This document shows, one piece after another, positions 31,615 through 42,319 of a DNA stretch of 64,000 nucleotides (position 1 is the stretch's first letter; each line of letters begins with the position of its first letter). Location: NCBI GenBank assembly GCA_010093685.1, contig MU006216.1, positions 1,439,065 through 1,503,064 of the forward strand, in the 5' to 3' direction. Made by a program: the position numbers and the translations under genes. Under the pieces are notes generated by a model, which made no database searches, was not told where the DNA came from, and was given only the letters and a program-made list of their open reading frames with translations. This DNA is from Ophiobolus disseminans. Taxonomy: Eukaryota > Ascomycota > Dothideomycetes > Pleosporales > Phaeosphaeriaceae.

Positions 31615-32681
31615 TGCGATCAGGGCAACTCGAATGGCTCAACCTCTTCCGCAAGGAGGCACTCATCCACCAGATGACCTCGAGAGGCACAGGGTGGCGT
31701 CATGTAGCCAAGTATTTGCAAGACGTAACCAATACCTACTAAAATGACAGACTATCGGGTTGAAAAGCCTCTCGGTTCCTGGGCCGCCTCCGGCGCCAGT
31801 TGGATGTCGTGTTCTGTCCAATGTAGTATAAGGTAATGCGGTACCCCCAATGATGCACTATCTAAAACGATCGACGTAATCTGTCTTGGTCGATAGTTTG
31901 GATTGCTTTGAGACATTATACATCCACAAATGTCACAGCAAATGGTCGACATTTCCTCGGCTGAAATGTTACAGTTGGTACCAAGTCGGCCTACGTGGTA
32001 CATATGCCATCCGAGGCGCCGAGTACTTTTCGAGAGTTCTTACTGACCCTTCTCGTTTGGCTTTCAGTTTTTCTTCTTCATGATGGTAGAACTTGAACCA
32101 TGAAATGATTCCCAGCCTGGGAAGACGTCCTGCTAGGTGTCTTCCATAAATTTGTGAACCAAAAGGCGTGAGTTGCGTTAGTTTCTTTGAGTATGCTTGA
32201 AACAAGCCGACGTGTTATTGTCCCAGGACGATTGCGGAATGAAAACGTCGTTCGAGGTACTGGTAAAGAAAGCCTCAACCTCAAGGCACGCTCAGTTGAA
32301 ACAATAACTAATGAAATAATCAATGTCGACCAACACTCGAGGGGCCGATTGGACAGTTCAAAGAACACCAGATGACTCCACAATGGCTCATCGCGTTTGG
32401 ATCCGATTGCGTGGTGTCTGGTGAAAGAGCTTGGTAGTTTTAGCATTTTCCGGTTGCAGTGTGAGTCGAAGTGAGCAAGTGCGCTAGCAATCGCTTCACT
32501 GCCTCACAAACGATGGGTTGGCGCGCGACGCAGATCTCCAGGCTCATAAACTTCTTTCCTCGCCAGTTGCAGTTACTCACACGCAGAAACTAAAACCTTC
32601 CAAAACTCGCAATCTTAACTGCATCAGTACCACCTGCAACTCCAAACCTCGGCATCTTCCCCATTTGCCTAGCGCCCCAGA

Positions 32682-34417
32682 ATGCCGGCTACACGCATCA
32701 CTGTTGCGCTCAACGCAAACCAGTCGAGCAAGGCACCACTTCTGATTCCCGCAATCGCTTCCGATGGTCCCGAAGGTATCACTCGTATTCGAAACCTTAT
32801 TTTCAAGACGACGCAGTCCAAGCTCCGACTGAAGAAACCGACGCGGGTTTTCGTTAGAAAGACTGGCCAAGAACTGCTCAGTGATGAGGACTGGAAGAAC
32901 AATATCAAGGACGATGTTGTGCTTCTCATCTCTGCCGGAGAAGATTTTGTTGGAGTAACGCGCGAATCTAGCGCAAATCGTAAGTTGTCCCAAGTCGTTT
33001 GAGCACATTTGCGCTCTTTCCTGCATATGCCAAGACATCATCGCTAACATTTGATATAGTAAACGCCAACCCTGCCTGCCCTGTTGAACTCCTCGTATCC
33101 AAGGCAGCCGTTGAGTCACTTTCTGTCACTCAGCTATCAACCACTGCGCATACACTTTCGGGGATCATACACGCGGTCGGTCAACCAGACTTACACCCAG
33201 GCACCAAATTTCCCATCGGAGCAGTGTTCGCTTCTGAAGGATGGATCCATCCTCATTTGATCGGCGGCGATATCGGATGCGGGATGGCCTGGTATAAAAC
33301 TACACTTCCACGAAGTCAGGTTGACGGTGACAAAGGCAAGAAAGTAGCGGAAAAGCTGCGTGGTCTTGAAGGACCTTGGCAAACGCAAGCACATAGAGAA
33401 GCATGGCTTCAAGAGATGGACCGTAGTTGCTCAGCAGGTGAAGAGTGGGACAAGTCCCTGGGAACTATTGGGGCCGGGAACCACTTCGCCGAGATCCAGG
33501 TGGTTGAAGAGTCGTCTCTCAACAAGGACGACAAGCTTAACCTTCAGGAAAACGATGTCGTTCTACTAGTGCACTCTGGTTCTCGAGGGTACGGCGGCAG
33601 CGTTCTCAAGAAGTATACCACCGAGTCGAATACCAGCTTCGAGGAGAGCAGTCCAGAAGCAGCCGCTTACATGGAGGAGCACGACAAGGCCTGTTTGTGG
33701 GCGAAAGCCAACCGGGATCTGATCGCTCTGCGCTTCTTAGCATGTCTGGAGCCTGGGAATGAAGCCTGGGAGCTGGGTTCTTCAACCTCTGAACATGACG
33801 AGGTTGACGCCACAGCTATTGCCCACGTTCGAACGAAGCTTCAAGAGCGGAAAGTTGTCGACATATGGCACAACAACGTCGAGCGTGTGAAGTGGCCTCC
33901 CGCGCCGCCTGCCTCAACTTCCGATTTGGCAATTGCGGCCAGCAATCTGAGTCTTGAAGAAGATACGTCTCAACAGAAGTATGCTTGGATCCACCGAAAA
34001 GGTGCTGCACCGACCTACAATCCACAGACTGGGCGACCACTTAATTTCCTACCACTCCCAGGCTCACGGGGCACACCAACACTCATTCTCACGCCGAAGT
34101 TTTCGGAGGCGACCTCATGGGGTCTCAAGAACGGGCTGTCACTTGCTCATGGTGCTGGGCGAGCGATGTCCCGTGCTAAAGCCCTGTCCGCCCTGTCCTC
34201 GAAATACAAGGGGCAGAACCTTTTGGAACCAAGAGCAGGAGATCACGAAGGTACCTGGGTTATTTGTGATGAGAAAGATCTGGTGCGGGAAGAGGCCCCC
34301 GAGGCGTACAAAGATGTGGAGGCGGTGGGTCAAGATTTGGTGGATGCTGGCGCGGCTGAGGTTGTTGGATGGTGCCGAGCGAGAGTGAGCTACAAGGTGC
34401 GAAATGAGGCACGTTGA
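32682..34417 (+). CDS. RtcB-family RNA ligase with extra N-terminal domain
   Basis: Two exons with an 80-base intron at 32980-33059 encode 551 aa. Residues 1-95 form a separate small domain (ITVALNANQSS, RVFVRKTGQELLSDEDW, KDDVVLLISAGEDFVGV), perhaps ubiquitin-like or doublecortin-like. The rest is an RtcB core with its metal and nucleotide sites: LHPGTKFPIGAVFAS, GGDIGCGM, GTIGAGNHFAEIQ, VHSGSRGYGG, DIWHNNVE, HRKGAAP, PGSRGTPTLI and SLAHGAGRAMSR, where the His is the guanylylated residue of RtcB. RtcB joins 2',3'-cyclic phosphate and 5'-OH RNA ends in archaea and animals, whereas ascomycetes use Trl1 for tRNA and HAC1 splicing. What this protein ligates in a fungus is unclear. Confidence 0.9.
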
Positions 34418-34905
34418 TGGTCTGCATGGCATGCTGTACAAATCCTTCTGTACGGCACTGCGTAACGTCAGGCCCGTTTGCCAATGTCAGCCTCGTTGAT
34501 CGTAATCACCGTGGGTGTTGATCCGACTTGGCCGAGGCGAGGAACTTCGACGCCGCAGCCCTTCGCGTGTGCGGCGGGACGCTCTAAGGTATTTCCACTG
34601 GGCCACATCAGCGACGCCGCGCGGTAAGTTAGCGCTGCCTTCAAATTTCAAGTATACATTCTCTATTAATTACTTCTCTCGATGCAGTCGGTAATCAGTG
34701 ACATTTCATCCCCGGTATGAGTATATTGCTCTGCATCAGCTAGATGCGCATACCCCTGTCTCTCATCACTCTTGCGCGTCATCGCTCATTACAGTAAAAA
34801 GATTCACATTTCCCGCACTCGTCTCTCTCACCGATCCTCCAATATCCAGCTCCACCATTCGCTATTCTTGGACGCCGCTCGGCACGCGATCAGCCGGCGC
34901 CTCAG

Positions 34906-34949
34906 GGACAGCGCCAGGACAGCGCCAGGACAGCGCCAGAACAGCGCCA
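34906..34949 (+). repeat. 11-bp minisatellite, four units
   Basis: Four head-to-tail copies of GGACAGCGCCA start at 34906, 34917, 34928 and 34939. The last copy has one change (GAACAGCGCCA), and a partial fifth unit follows. Non-coding context. The perfect identity of the first three units suggests recent expansion, so the locus could be length-polymorphic. Confidence 0.85.
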
Positions 34950-35974
34950 GGAACACTCGTTCGACGTGTTGCGACACCCGGCATCGGGCACGAACATGTC
35001 TGGTCTATTTGTGTGGTCGATGAGCGACCCGAAGCGTTTGGCCCATGTTTACAAAGGGCAACCCTTTGGTTGCCGCCTCGTTTTGGGGGTAAATTTGGAT
35101 CTTGGGTGGGCGTTAGCACGTGCATTAGTCGAAGCTTGGTATGTTGGCCAGAAGGACCCCTGTGGAGTTGCAGAAGTGCCAGAACAAGCCCATCGCCTCC
35201 TGTCACATACATGTCGGATCGCGACGGTCCTCGTGGACAGCGAGAGTTCACCCAAGGTCGTCGCCATGAACTTGCTGTGGACGTGTCCGCCAAATGTCTG
35301 CCCGCATGCAGCATGTATTCGCCGAGCGGGTCTTAGCACAGTGACCGCCAGGCCGCGTTCCTGGGGCCGCGGGGAGGATCGATTGGACGCCGATCTGCCC
35401 CAATATCTAGGCGTTTCAAAACGGGCACCCGTGCGCGAAAGCTTAGCCTAAGACACCGCAAACAAAACTGCGACATGGTTGTGGCCTTTCCCGTCAATCT
35501 GAATGCAATCAATTCGGCTGCCGACGTGTGCAGGTGAAGAATGCAGGCCAATCGCATGCAGGCAATTCACTGGATACCTCGACCAGAGTGGATAGCCCTT
35601 GGCCGCCATGGGCTCAGCTGGATGGCCTAGTGTTCGTGGCTGTTGGCGTGGTGGAGGATAGACTTCGTGTTACCGAGGGCCAGCCTCCCCGTGCGTCTCT
35701 GCGGCTGCGCCTCTGTATATATGTATGTAGGCGCCCGCTGGCGGACACCATTTTATCTCAGTGCTAAATCTCTATCCCACTAATTCACCTGTCACCGTTT
35801 CCGTCGTTCCTGCATTCCTATCTGACTGTTTGCTGTCACCAAAGTAAGTGAAGTCTATTTCTTCAGTTCGCGTTCCTCGACTACAGACCACATGTGACGT
35901 CGGTCGTTGTCTGTTTGCGGACGTCGCACAGGAGCATTCGCAATTGCCGTACCTGAGCGTTGGACAATTTCCCA

Positions 35975-35981
35975 TATATAA
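35975..35981 (+). promoter_or_regulatory. TATA box of the surface SOD gene
   Basis: TATATAA lies 168 bases upstream of the SOD ATG, with a CT-rich transcript-start-like region after it. Position and sequence fit a fungal TATA promoter. Not confirmed by transcript ends. Confidence 0.4.
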
Positions 35982-36148
35982 CATCTGCGACCCTTCTTTG
36001 ACTCCACAACTCAATTCTTTGTTACTCGACTCCACAAAGCTTTCTCGATCTGAGATCTTGAATCATCTTCAAAGCTACAATCGTCTAACAAAGTTCCCTC
36101 AGAAGCCGTCGACATCAGTCAATCACAAATCCGACCAGTACTATCATA

Positions 36149-36924
36149 ATGCGTACCTCAGTCCTCTCCCTCCTCGCTGCGGCGTCCATCGTCAGCGCAC
36201 AGTCCTCTGTCATCACCCCAGCGCCCAAGGTCACTGGCAACCCAGCTGGTGCTAGCTACGTCGCTACCCTCCCCGTCAAGGAGGGCAGCCCTCTTCGTGG
36301 CTCTATCCAGGCCGTCACTGCGCCCGACGGTGTAGGCGTCAAGTTCAGCGTCTCCTTCTCTGGCCTCCCATCGTCCGGCGGTCCCTTCATGTACCACCTC
36401 CACGAGAAGCCCGTCACCGGCACCAACTGCACGAGCACCGGCGCCCATCTTGACCCCTACAAGCGTGGCGAGACTCCCATCTGCGACGCCAGCAAGCCCG
36501 AGACGTGCCAGACCGGTGACCTGAGCGGAAAGTTCGGCAACTTCACCACTGCTTCGTTTTCAGCCGAGTGAGTCTATCCAGGACGTACTTTCAGCTTTCA
36601 GTCCAGTACTAATTTAGCAACAGATACGTCGACCCCTACTCCTCCACCGACCCAAAGAGCAACGCCTTCTTCGGCAACCTCTCCTTCGTGCTCCACCTCG
36701 CCAACAAGACCCGCATTGGCTGCGCCAATTTCGCCGCCCCGGGCGCTCCAGTGCCTAGCGGCTCTCCTGTGCCCCATGCCAATGGCACTGCAACGCTCGC
36801 CCCAAGCGGTACACCCAAGCCCACGACGACCCCGCCCCCTCAGTTCACCGGCGCCGCAGTCGCCCAAGTGGCCGGCAGCTCCGGGGCTCTCCTCATCGCG
36901 GCCGCAGCAGCCCTGATGCTCTAA
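36149..36924 (+). CDS. GPI-anchored cell-surface Cu-only superoxide dismutase
   Basis: Two exons with a 56-base intron at 36568-36623 encode 239 aa. A signal peptide (MRTSVLSLLAAASIVSAQ) leads into a SOD_Cu fold: FMYHLHEKPV supplies two copper His, GAHLDPYKRGE a third, and SFVLHLANKTRIGCANF the fourth. CTSTG, CDAS, TCQTG and GCANF give the disulphide Cys. The zinc-site ligands of ordinary Cu/Zn SOD are not evident, which matches the Cu-only class (Candida SOD5, Histoplasma SOD3). A Pro/Thr/Ser linker (TPKPTTTPPPQ) and a C-terminal hydrophobic tail (SSGALLIAAAAALML) predict GPI anchoring. Role: dismutation of extracellular superoxide at the cell wall, including host-derived oxidants in pathogens. 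Confidence 0.92.
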
Positions 36925-38194
36925 ACCACCCCCGAATCCATACAGGCTCCACTATCCGCCTCCCCAGCGGCGGCCTTCTCTAGCACAACGGCGTTTTTTA
37001 TTATTTGATACCACACGAGCAGCAGCATGGGACGAGCGCATTGCGCCCAACGGCGGGGGGCGCAGGCATAATTGGGTCGAGGATAAAGGACTTTGCTTTC
37101 TTTGTACATTGTTTTAGTTTCAGAGGCATGATCATGAGCGATTTTGAAGATACAATGTTTAATGTAGGAGAATGAAAATGTGTTGCGATGTATGGAATTT
37201 TTGATGTGTGAGGTGTGGTATGAAGTTGTGAACGGAGGGGCTGAAGGGATGCGCGGTGGGTTTAGGATGGTGTGGGGTGGTGAGTTGTTGCGTGAGGGTA
37301 GTTGGGAGGTGGTATCGCGTGGAGGTGCTGGTTGCGACTCAGCTCGGGGTGGGTTGTTGAGGCATGGCGAGACGCAATGTGTGCTCTGCTAACACGCAAG
37401 TGGAGATGAAAGACCCTGTAGCGTCCCGTCGGACGTGCGAAAGTCGAAGTGCAAGGCGCAATGGCACACTTCGAGGCCTTCGGACGTCCCTCGTACGGCC
37501 GAGTTTCGAGCTAGCACATACCTAGGTAGACTGCCACAGTTGTATGATACATCAAAATGTCTCTCAACGTAGGAGACCCGCGGAGTGGAGAACCGGCTGC
37601 GAGCCTCCTATCAGGCAGGCAGCAGTGTCGTAAGTTTAGATCTTGCTTACTCTTGTGACCTCCTTTAGCAGGAAGAAAGGAGATGGAGTAGCACTAGACA
37701 GTAGCATAGAGAGACGAACAAACCCCTTTGTTGCAAAGCCTCTACAAACCTCTCTGTTGTACGTGAGATACATGAGTGAAATGTAACAATTAGCTAGATA
37801 GCAATGAACACATGAACAAGAAGTGCCTTTGTCTAAAATAGGATACAAGCCATAGGGCTGTGATTGATACCTTTTGCTAGCACCTCTCTCGGTACAGCAA
37901 AGCAGGTCCAATGCAAGACGCCAGTCCACGAACAACATCAGTGTTACCACCTCCATGTCGTCTCTCTCGCCTACGTTTTGAAACATTATTCCCGCGCAGC
38001 AGCCATTTCCGCCTCACATATCGCTGCAGCATAAGCGTTCGGTCTCCTGGCCGTACCCAAATAGAAACAAACTTTTCGCCGACAATAAGCATTTTCGCCC
38101 AATCTTCCCACTGCTCCAGCTTCTCTCTTCAATTTGCTCCCACCATCCTAGCCCACCACTCCCTCCACCGGCCCACGCGCATCATCCTCAGTAG
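36925..38194. other. Intergenic between convergent SOD and F-box genes
   Basis: About 1.3 kb with no recognisable gene. 37150-37340 is strongly G/T-rich on the plus strand. The palindrome TACCTAGGTA is at 37519-37528. The 37640-37900 stretch is AT-richer with no identified repeat partner. Confidence 0.5.
37519..37528. repeat. Palindrome TACCTAGGTA, copy 4
   Basis: Perfect copy in the gap between the SOD and F-box genes. Confidence 0.7.
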
Positions 38195-39790
38195 TCACGC
38201 CCTCCTCCGTCCCTTTGCCATACGTGGCTCTGCTCTCCACCTTTCCAACCTCGCCCTCACTTTGTCCTCACTGTTACCCCACCACCACACACCCCACAAG
38301 TTATCTCCCCACTCCTCCAAGAACACCTCGCGGATATTCCTCAGTTTCTTGGCAGGATTCTCATGCAACTCGAACGCCACGAGGGCGCGATCGAGAAAGT
38401 AATAGCTCGCATGGTCCTTGAGTGCGTATAGCTGATCGTTGGCGGGCTCGTTGACGGTCGGCGAGCGTATCTGCTGGGTTTGGTGGAATGAAGAGCGCGC
38501 GATGACATTGAGGTGGGTAAGGGTTGCGTGCTGGATTACGCGTTTGTAGAGGTCGTGATTGAGGGAGACGTCGATGTCTGCGGGGAAGACGAACAATCGT
38601 GAGGGGCGCTGCCATGCTTCTGTTGTCGGGGGGAGGGTTACGATGGCGTAAGGGTGTCTTCGGGATGTTTGGGAGCGCACGGCAAGGTCGATGAGATCGG
38701 GTGGCTGGAGGTAGGTCTGGCCTGCACTGAGAAAGAGCTGGAGGAGTCTGTGCGATGTCAGTGTACAGGCTCGGATTGTTGAAGAGGAGGTGTTGGTAGG
38801 TGGATATTGTTGCATTAAGGGGTCGCGCTCTTTGGGTTTAGATTCAGACAACACTGAATGTACGCACCTTGCACTATGGCCTCGGTCTTTGGTAAAGTCG
38901 GATGAAAATGTGAATGGCAGCATGGATAGGTTGCGGTCTTGAAGACAGGTGCCATATATGGGGAGTAGATGGTGATACATGAACTTGAAGACAGCATGCT
39001 GATCCAATTCTTCCAGCACAGATATTCTGCTTTGACTCCCAATGTTAATTTTGCAGGTCTCCAGTAGCGAAACCTGGACGCTGAAGCGAGTTGGAAAGAC
39101 AAAGTTGGTGAAGACCCATCGTATTTCGTTTAGGAGCCAAACACAAGTTAATGCTGAGTGGAAACGAGCTCGTTGGTCGGCAGTAAATGCTGTGTAATGG
39201 ATAGTTTCGGGTGTGCTTGAGCTTCGTGGGGGTAGATCGTCTGCCATGTACAGCTCATATCGATCTACAAGCATTCTGAGGGAAGCAGTGAGCTCCTTTG
39301 CGTCCGAACCTTGATCTGCCGACAAGTAATCGCTCCCAGTGAGCTGTCTCTGGAGCCACATATCCTCAAGTACCCGCAAGCCCTGGTATCGTGCCAGGAC
39401 TTCGTAGATTGTCTCACTGGGTAGGCAGTTGGAGCAGCACATATTCTCGCATGTTATTTGTGCAGTCGCTAGGCCTAATGCACTCTCCCATGTGTTGAGA
39501 GTAGTCATGAATTGGTTCGACTGGGTAGCTGGAAGGTGGCTGTTCTTCTCCTGCATGTGTCCGACGATGTTCCTGTGGAGTTCTAGCATCCTGCAAAGTT
39601 GGAGATCAAAGCGATGCTGAGGCGACTTCCTGATGATTGATCGCATGATCTCGATATAGAGGGTCTTCCGCTTGACAATGCTATACGTCTTCTTACAGGC
39701 CCTTCCTAGATGATGGACATCGTCAATGCTCCCCAAGTGGTGAAAGACCAGCTCCAAGAGCTCCGGTGGAAAGTCCAGTATGACGGCCAT
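38195..39790 (-). CDS. F-box protein
   Basis: A single open frame gives 531 aa from the ATG at 39788-39790 (MAVILDFPPELLELVF). The first 50 residues form an F-box: LDFPPELLELVFHHLGSIDDVHHLGRACKKTYSIV. The remainder is a helical, poorly conserved body without WD or LRR repeats, ending VRARLERWRAEPRMAKGRRRA. F-box proteins bind Skp1 and bring substrates to SCF ubiquitin ligases; the substrate is unknown. The frame is open further upstream to 39892, but those residues are basic and not F-box-like. An in-frame GTGCGT...CACAG stretch around 38745-38870 could be an unrecognised intron. Confidence 0.78.
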   Translation of the reverse strand: MAVILDFPPELLELVFHHLGSIDDVHHLGRACKKTYSIVKRKTLYIEIMRSIIRKSPQHRFDLQLCRMLELHRNIVGHMQEKNSHLPATQSNQFMTTLNTWESALGLATAQITCENMCCSNCLPSETIYEVLARYQGLRVLEDMWLQRQLTGSDYLSADQGSDAKELTASLRMLVDRYELYMADDLPPRSSSTPETIHYTAFTADQRARFHSALTCVWLLNEIRWVFTNFVFPTRFSVQVSLLETCKINIGSQSRISVLEELDQHAVFKFMYHHLLPIYGTCLQDRNLSMLPFTFSSDFTKDRGHSARCVHSVLSESKPKERDPLMQQYPPTNTSSSTIRACTLTSHRLLQLFLSAGQTYLQPPDLIDLAVRSQTSRRHPYAIVTLPPTTEAWQRPSRLFVFPADIDVSLNHDLYKRVIQHATLTHLNVIARSSFHQTQQIRSPTVNEPANDQLYALKDHASYYFLDRALVAFELHENPAKKLRNIREVFLEEWGDNLWGVWWWGNSEDKVRARLERWRAEPRMAKGRRRA

Positions 39791-40582
39791 GGCGACAATT
39801 AGGAGAGGGGGTATCGGGTAGCCAAGCCAGTGTTCAGGCCAGAAGTTACCTTTAGTGCGACGGTTAAGTGACCCTTTCCTGTATATCCGCACGGTAACGG
39901 TCAGTGTCGGTTGAGCTTGGATTGCGGTGATGTCATGCGAGATGGGTTGAATAGCGAGTCACAGCTCAAAAGTCGATGGCGGTCGGACTCGGACGGCAGG
40001 TCGTTTCCAGATAACAGGCTCGAAACGGTGAAGTTGGCCTCCGACAACCGCTAGCCGCAGCGTGTAGAAGTATGGTTCTGCTAATAGGCCGATCGTGGTG
40101 CATGTAGCGTAGCGTGCATCCGGTACCATGGCATAGCTACTTATGTCGGTGGACAATGAGCGTTTGCTCTGGCACTGGCAGAAACAAAGTTGGACTGTCG
40201 TCAGGCTGAGGCTGTCCATCTGCCTTGGTCATGTGTTCCATTTGGCGTTTGCTTCATGGCTGCTGATGGGGGCGCACCCAATGGCCAGCGAGTCCGGCCC
40301 GGGACACCGCATAAAGGCCAGTTTCTTAGAATCAAACAGCGGCAAGACTGGAGGGTCAGCAGCGGGATACACAGAGAGACAGAAACGTTGAACAATGTCC
40401 AGGAGCACAAGTGGTGGGGAGAGAGCCAGCGCCCGCTCCGATTGGCCAGAGCTTCTCCAACGCCTTCCGCATGCGATTCTCTTGGCGCTCCTCTTTCACT
40501 CCCGTACGCAACTCCGCAACCTCGCCATAACCTCTTACGTCATATTCGAGACCCGCCAACGCTCCCATCTCTCCCTACAACC
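39791..40582. promoter_or_regulatory. Divergent promoter region, F-box gene / taf10
   Basis: 792 bases between divergent starts. The region just before taf10 is pyrimidine-rich leader sequence. No repeat or relic recognised. Confidence 0.5.
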
Positions 40583-41304
40583 ATGTCCGACAGCACAACT
40601 CAACCGGCCGACGCCAACATGGAGGTGAACGAAGAGCTGGACCCGACGGTCGAGGAGGAGATCAATCGCGACGCGACCCAGGCAGACACGATGAACCTCG
40701 ACGGCGCAGCCGACGCAGAGCCCGCGGTGAACGGGGTGGCAGACACAGCGCAGACATTCGAGGCGCGGATACCGGCAAAGAAGGATGCGACGCTGAGGGA
40801 GTTTCTGGGGAAGATGGACGAGTATGCGCCCATCGTAAGCCTGTCCGCATCTAGGTCACGGGTCTGCCCTACTAACAAAGCCCCCAGATACCAGACGCCG
40901 TCACAAACTACTACCTCACACGCGCCGGCCTGCCGCCGCCACCTCAGACCTCGCCGCACCTCGCCCGCCTCCTGGCGCTGGCAACCCAGAAGTTCATTGC
41001 GGACATCGCCGCCGACGCCTACCAGTTCTCACGCATACGGTCGTCAAATACCACGAGCAACAATCCCATGGGCGGGCTCAGCGCGGCGGGAGGACCGCAA
41101 GGCGCAGCAGCACCGGGCGGGGCGCAGAGCGGTAAGGACTCTGGGGCCAAAGCAAAGGACTACAATCTCGGCATCCAGCGTCCAGGCTTCGGGGGTGGCG
41201 GCCAGGGTGGGAACCAGGGCCGGACTGTCCTCACCATGGAGGACCTCGGCATGGCTGTGGGCGAGTACGGCGTCAACATCAAGCGCGGTGAATTCTACCG
41301 GTAG
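40583..41304 (+). CDS. taf10: TAF10, TFIID/SAGA histone-fold subunit
   Basis: Two exons with a 53-base intron at 40835-40887 encode 222 aa. After an acidic N-terminus comes the TAF10 histone fold: TLREFLGKMDEYAPIIPDAV, NYYLTRAGLPPPPQTSPHLA, RLLALATQKFIADIAADAYQ, then a Gly/Ala/Ser-rich insert (about 145-185) and the terminal helix RTVLTMEDLGMAVGEYGVNI, ending KRGEFYR. TAF10 pairs with TAF3, TAF8 or SPT7 in TFIID and SAGA. The intron removal joins API to IPD exactly at the family's conserved YxPxIPD motif. The start is the ATG at 40583. The upstream frame is open but is leader. Confidence 0.95.
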
Positions 41305-41550
41305 ACCTTCGTCAAGCCGTCGGGAGGAGTGGAGATTCCGTCAAGGAGACGAAAGTGAAGGGCCGCCTTCTCAGAAACATGCATTTCAGGCGTTGGTACA
41401 TTTCACAGGCGCATGGGTTCATCATGACACGGGCACCAGCCGGCGATGGTGGGGTCCGATTATTTATGTACAGTATCGGTACAGAAGATTGCTTCTAGAG
41501 AACCACCAATGATACCCAAACTCCCAGTTGATGCATTTGCGGCCCGCCGT

Positions 41551-42042
41551 CTACTTGTTCTTCGTTTGCTTGTACGTGAAGTTCTTCCGTGTCCTACACC
41601 CACTCGTTAGCTTGCCCACTCTGTGTACTTGATGCCAACGCAGTGGATTGTGCGCAGAGAAGAACCACATACGGCGCGAACTCTCCAAGCTTGTGTCCAA
41701 CCATGTCCTCCGTTATCGTAATGTCCTGGTAGTTCTTCCCATCGTGGATTTGGAACTTGAGTCCCACAAAGTTTGGCAATATTGTCGCCGAGCGCGCCTG
41801 TGTCTTGATCGGAGGCAGTCGCTCGCCTGGCTTCGCTCGCTTTATGGGTAGCCTTGGGTCTCTTAGTCAACGGCTGCGCAGTTCTTCCATGACAGAGCTT
41901 ACGGGACGATGTTGGGCCCTGGCAGATATTAGCATTTGTCTAGAAGAACACGTGTTGCACTTGATATAAGCCAATCAATGTCAAGTGCAGTAGGCTTACC
42001 TTTCCAGACCGATCTGGCGCAGAGCGCACGTGTGGGAAACAT
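41551..42042 (-). CDS. rsm19: Mitochondrial small-subunit ribosomal protein uS19m
   Basis: Four exons (introns 41594-41672, 41853-41902, 41919-41999) encode 93 aa, the expected size. Exon 2 is a 16-base microexon. The spliced protein reads MFPTRALCARSVWKGPNIV, then PLPIKRAKPGERLPP, KTQARSATILPNFVGLKF, HDGKNYQDITITEDMVGHKL and GEFAPTRKNFTYKQTKNK. The last blocks are the uS19 signature (VGHKLGEFAPTRKxF). The mitochondrial rather than cytosolic type is shown by the ATILPNFVG stretch and short length. It is part of the small-subunit head. It lies back to back with mre11 over a 277-base promoter. Confidence 0.93.
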
Positions 42043-42319
42043 TGCGGGTCGTGGTGAAGGTCACATCGGCGAATTGTTCAATATGCTCCGTCATGTCATG
42101 TCGCGCCCCACGTGACAGCGGGTTCCGAGCTAAGAGCTTGGCCAGGCGGAAGCGCGTCGCGCAGCGCAGCGTGAGTGCTGGTGGCCGTCGCATTGCGCCT
42201 GGGCAGATTGTGGTATAAGAGGACTTCGGCATTTGTGGAGAGCATTACTCACTCTCGGATCACCGCCACCGGCACGCATTCAAGCACGCTTCAACCCCAA
42301 CAACCTCAGATTGCCCGCC
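42043..42319. promoter_or_regulatory. Divergent promoter, rsm19 / mre11
   Basis: A 277-base gap between two divergent housekeeping genes, necessarily holding both promoters. No TATA box seen. Confidence 0.55.

Larger units (their letters stand above)
30476..32681. other. Gene-poor region with a MITE and a palindrome
   Basis: A 2.2 kb stretch without a recognisable gene. It contains the O-methyltransferase promoter, MITE copy B (31405-31529), the palindrome TACCTAGGTA at 31605-31614 and, at the right end, the promoter of the RtcB-like gene. Minus-strand frames around 31752-32446 are open for up to 120 codons but match no family I know. Confidence 0.5.
34418..36148. other. Intergenic region upstream of the surface SOD, with a minisatellite
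   Basis: 1.7 kb without a convincing gene. It holds the 11-base tandem repeat at 34906-34949 and, near its right end, a TATA box at 35975-35981. The longest frames (34698-35336 and 34966-35451) run through the tandem repeat or beside it and match nothing. Confidence 0.5.

Noticed and set aside
31752..32446. Minus-strand frames of 78-122 codons
   Set aside because: I tried to join them by splicing but obtained no recognisable protein. Left as unassigned intergenic DNA.
34698..35451. Overlapping plus-strand frames of 212 and 161 codons
   Set aside because: They overlap in different frames, one spans the 11-base tandem repeat, and neither resembles a protein family. The GC-rich composition alone explains the length.
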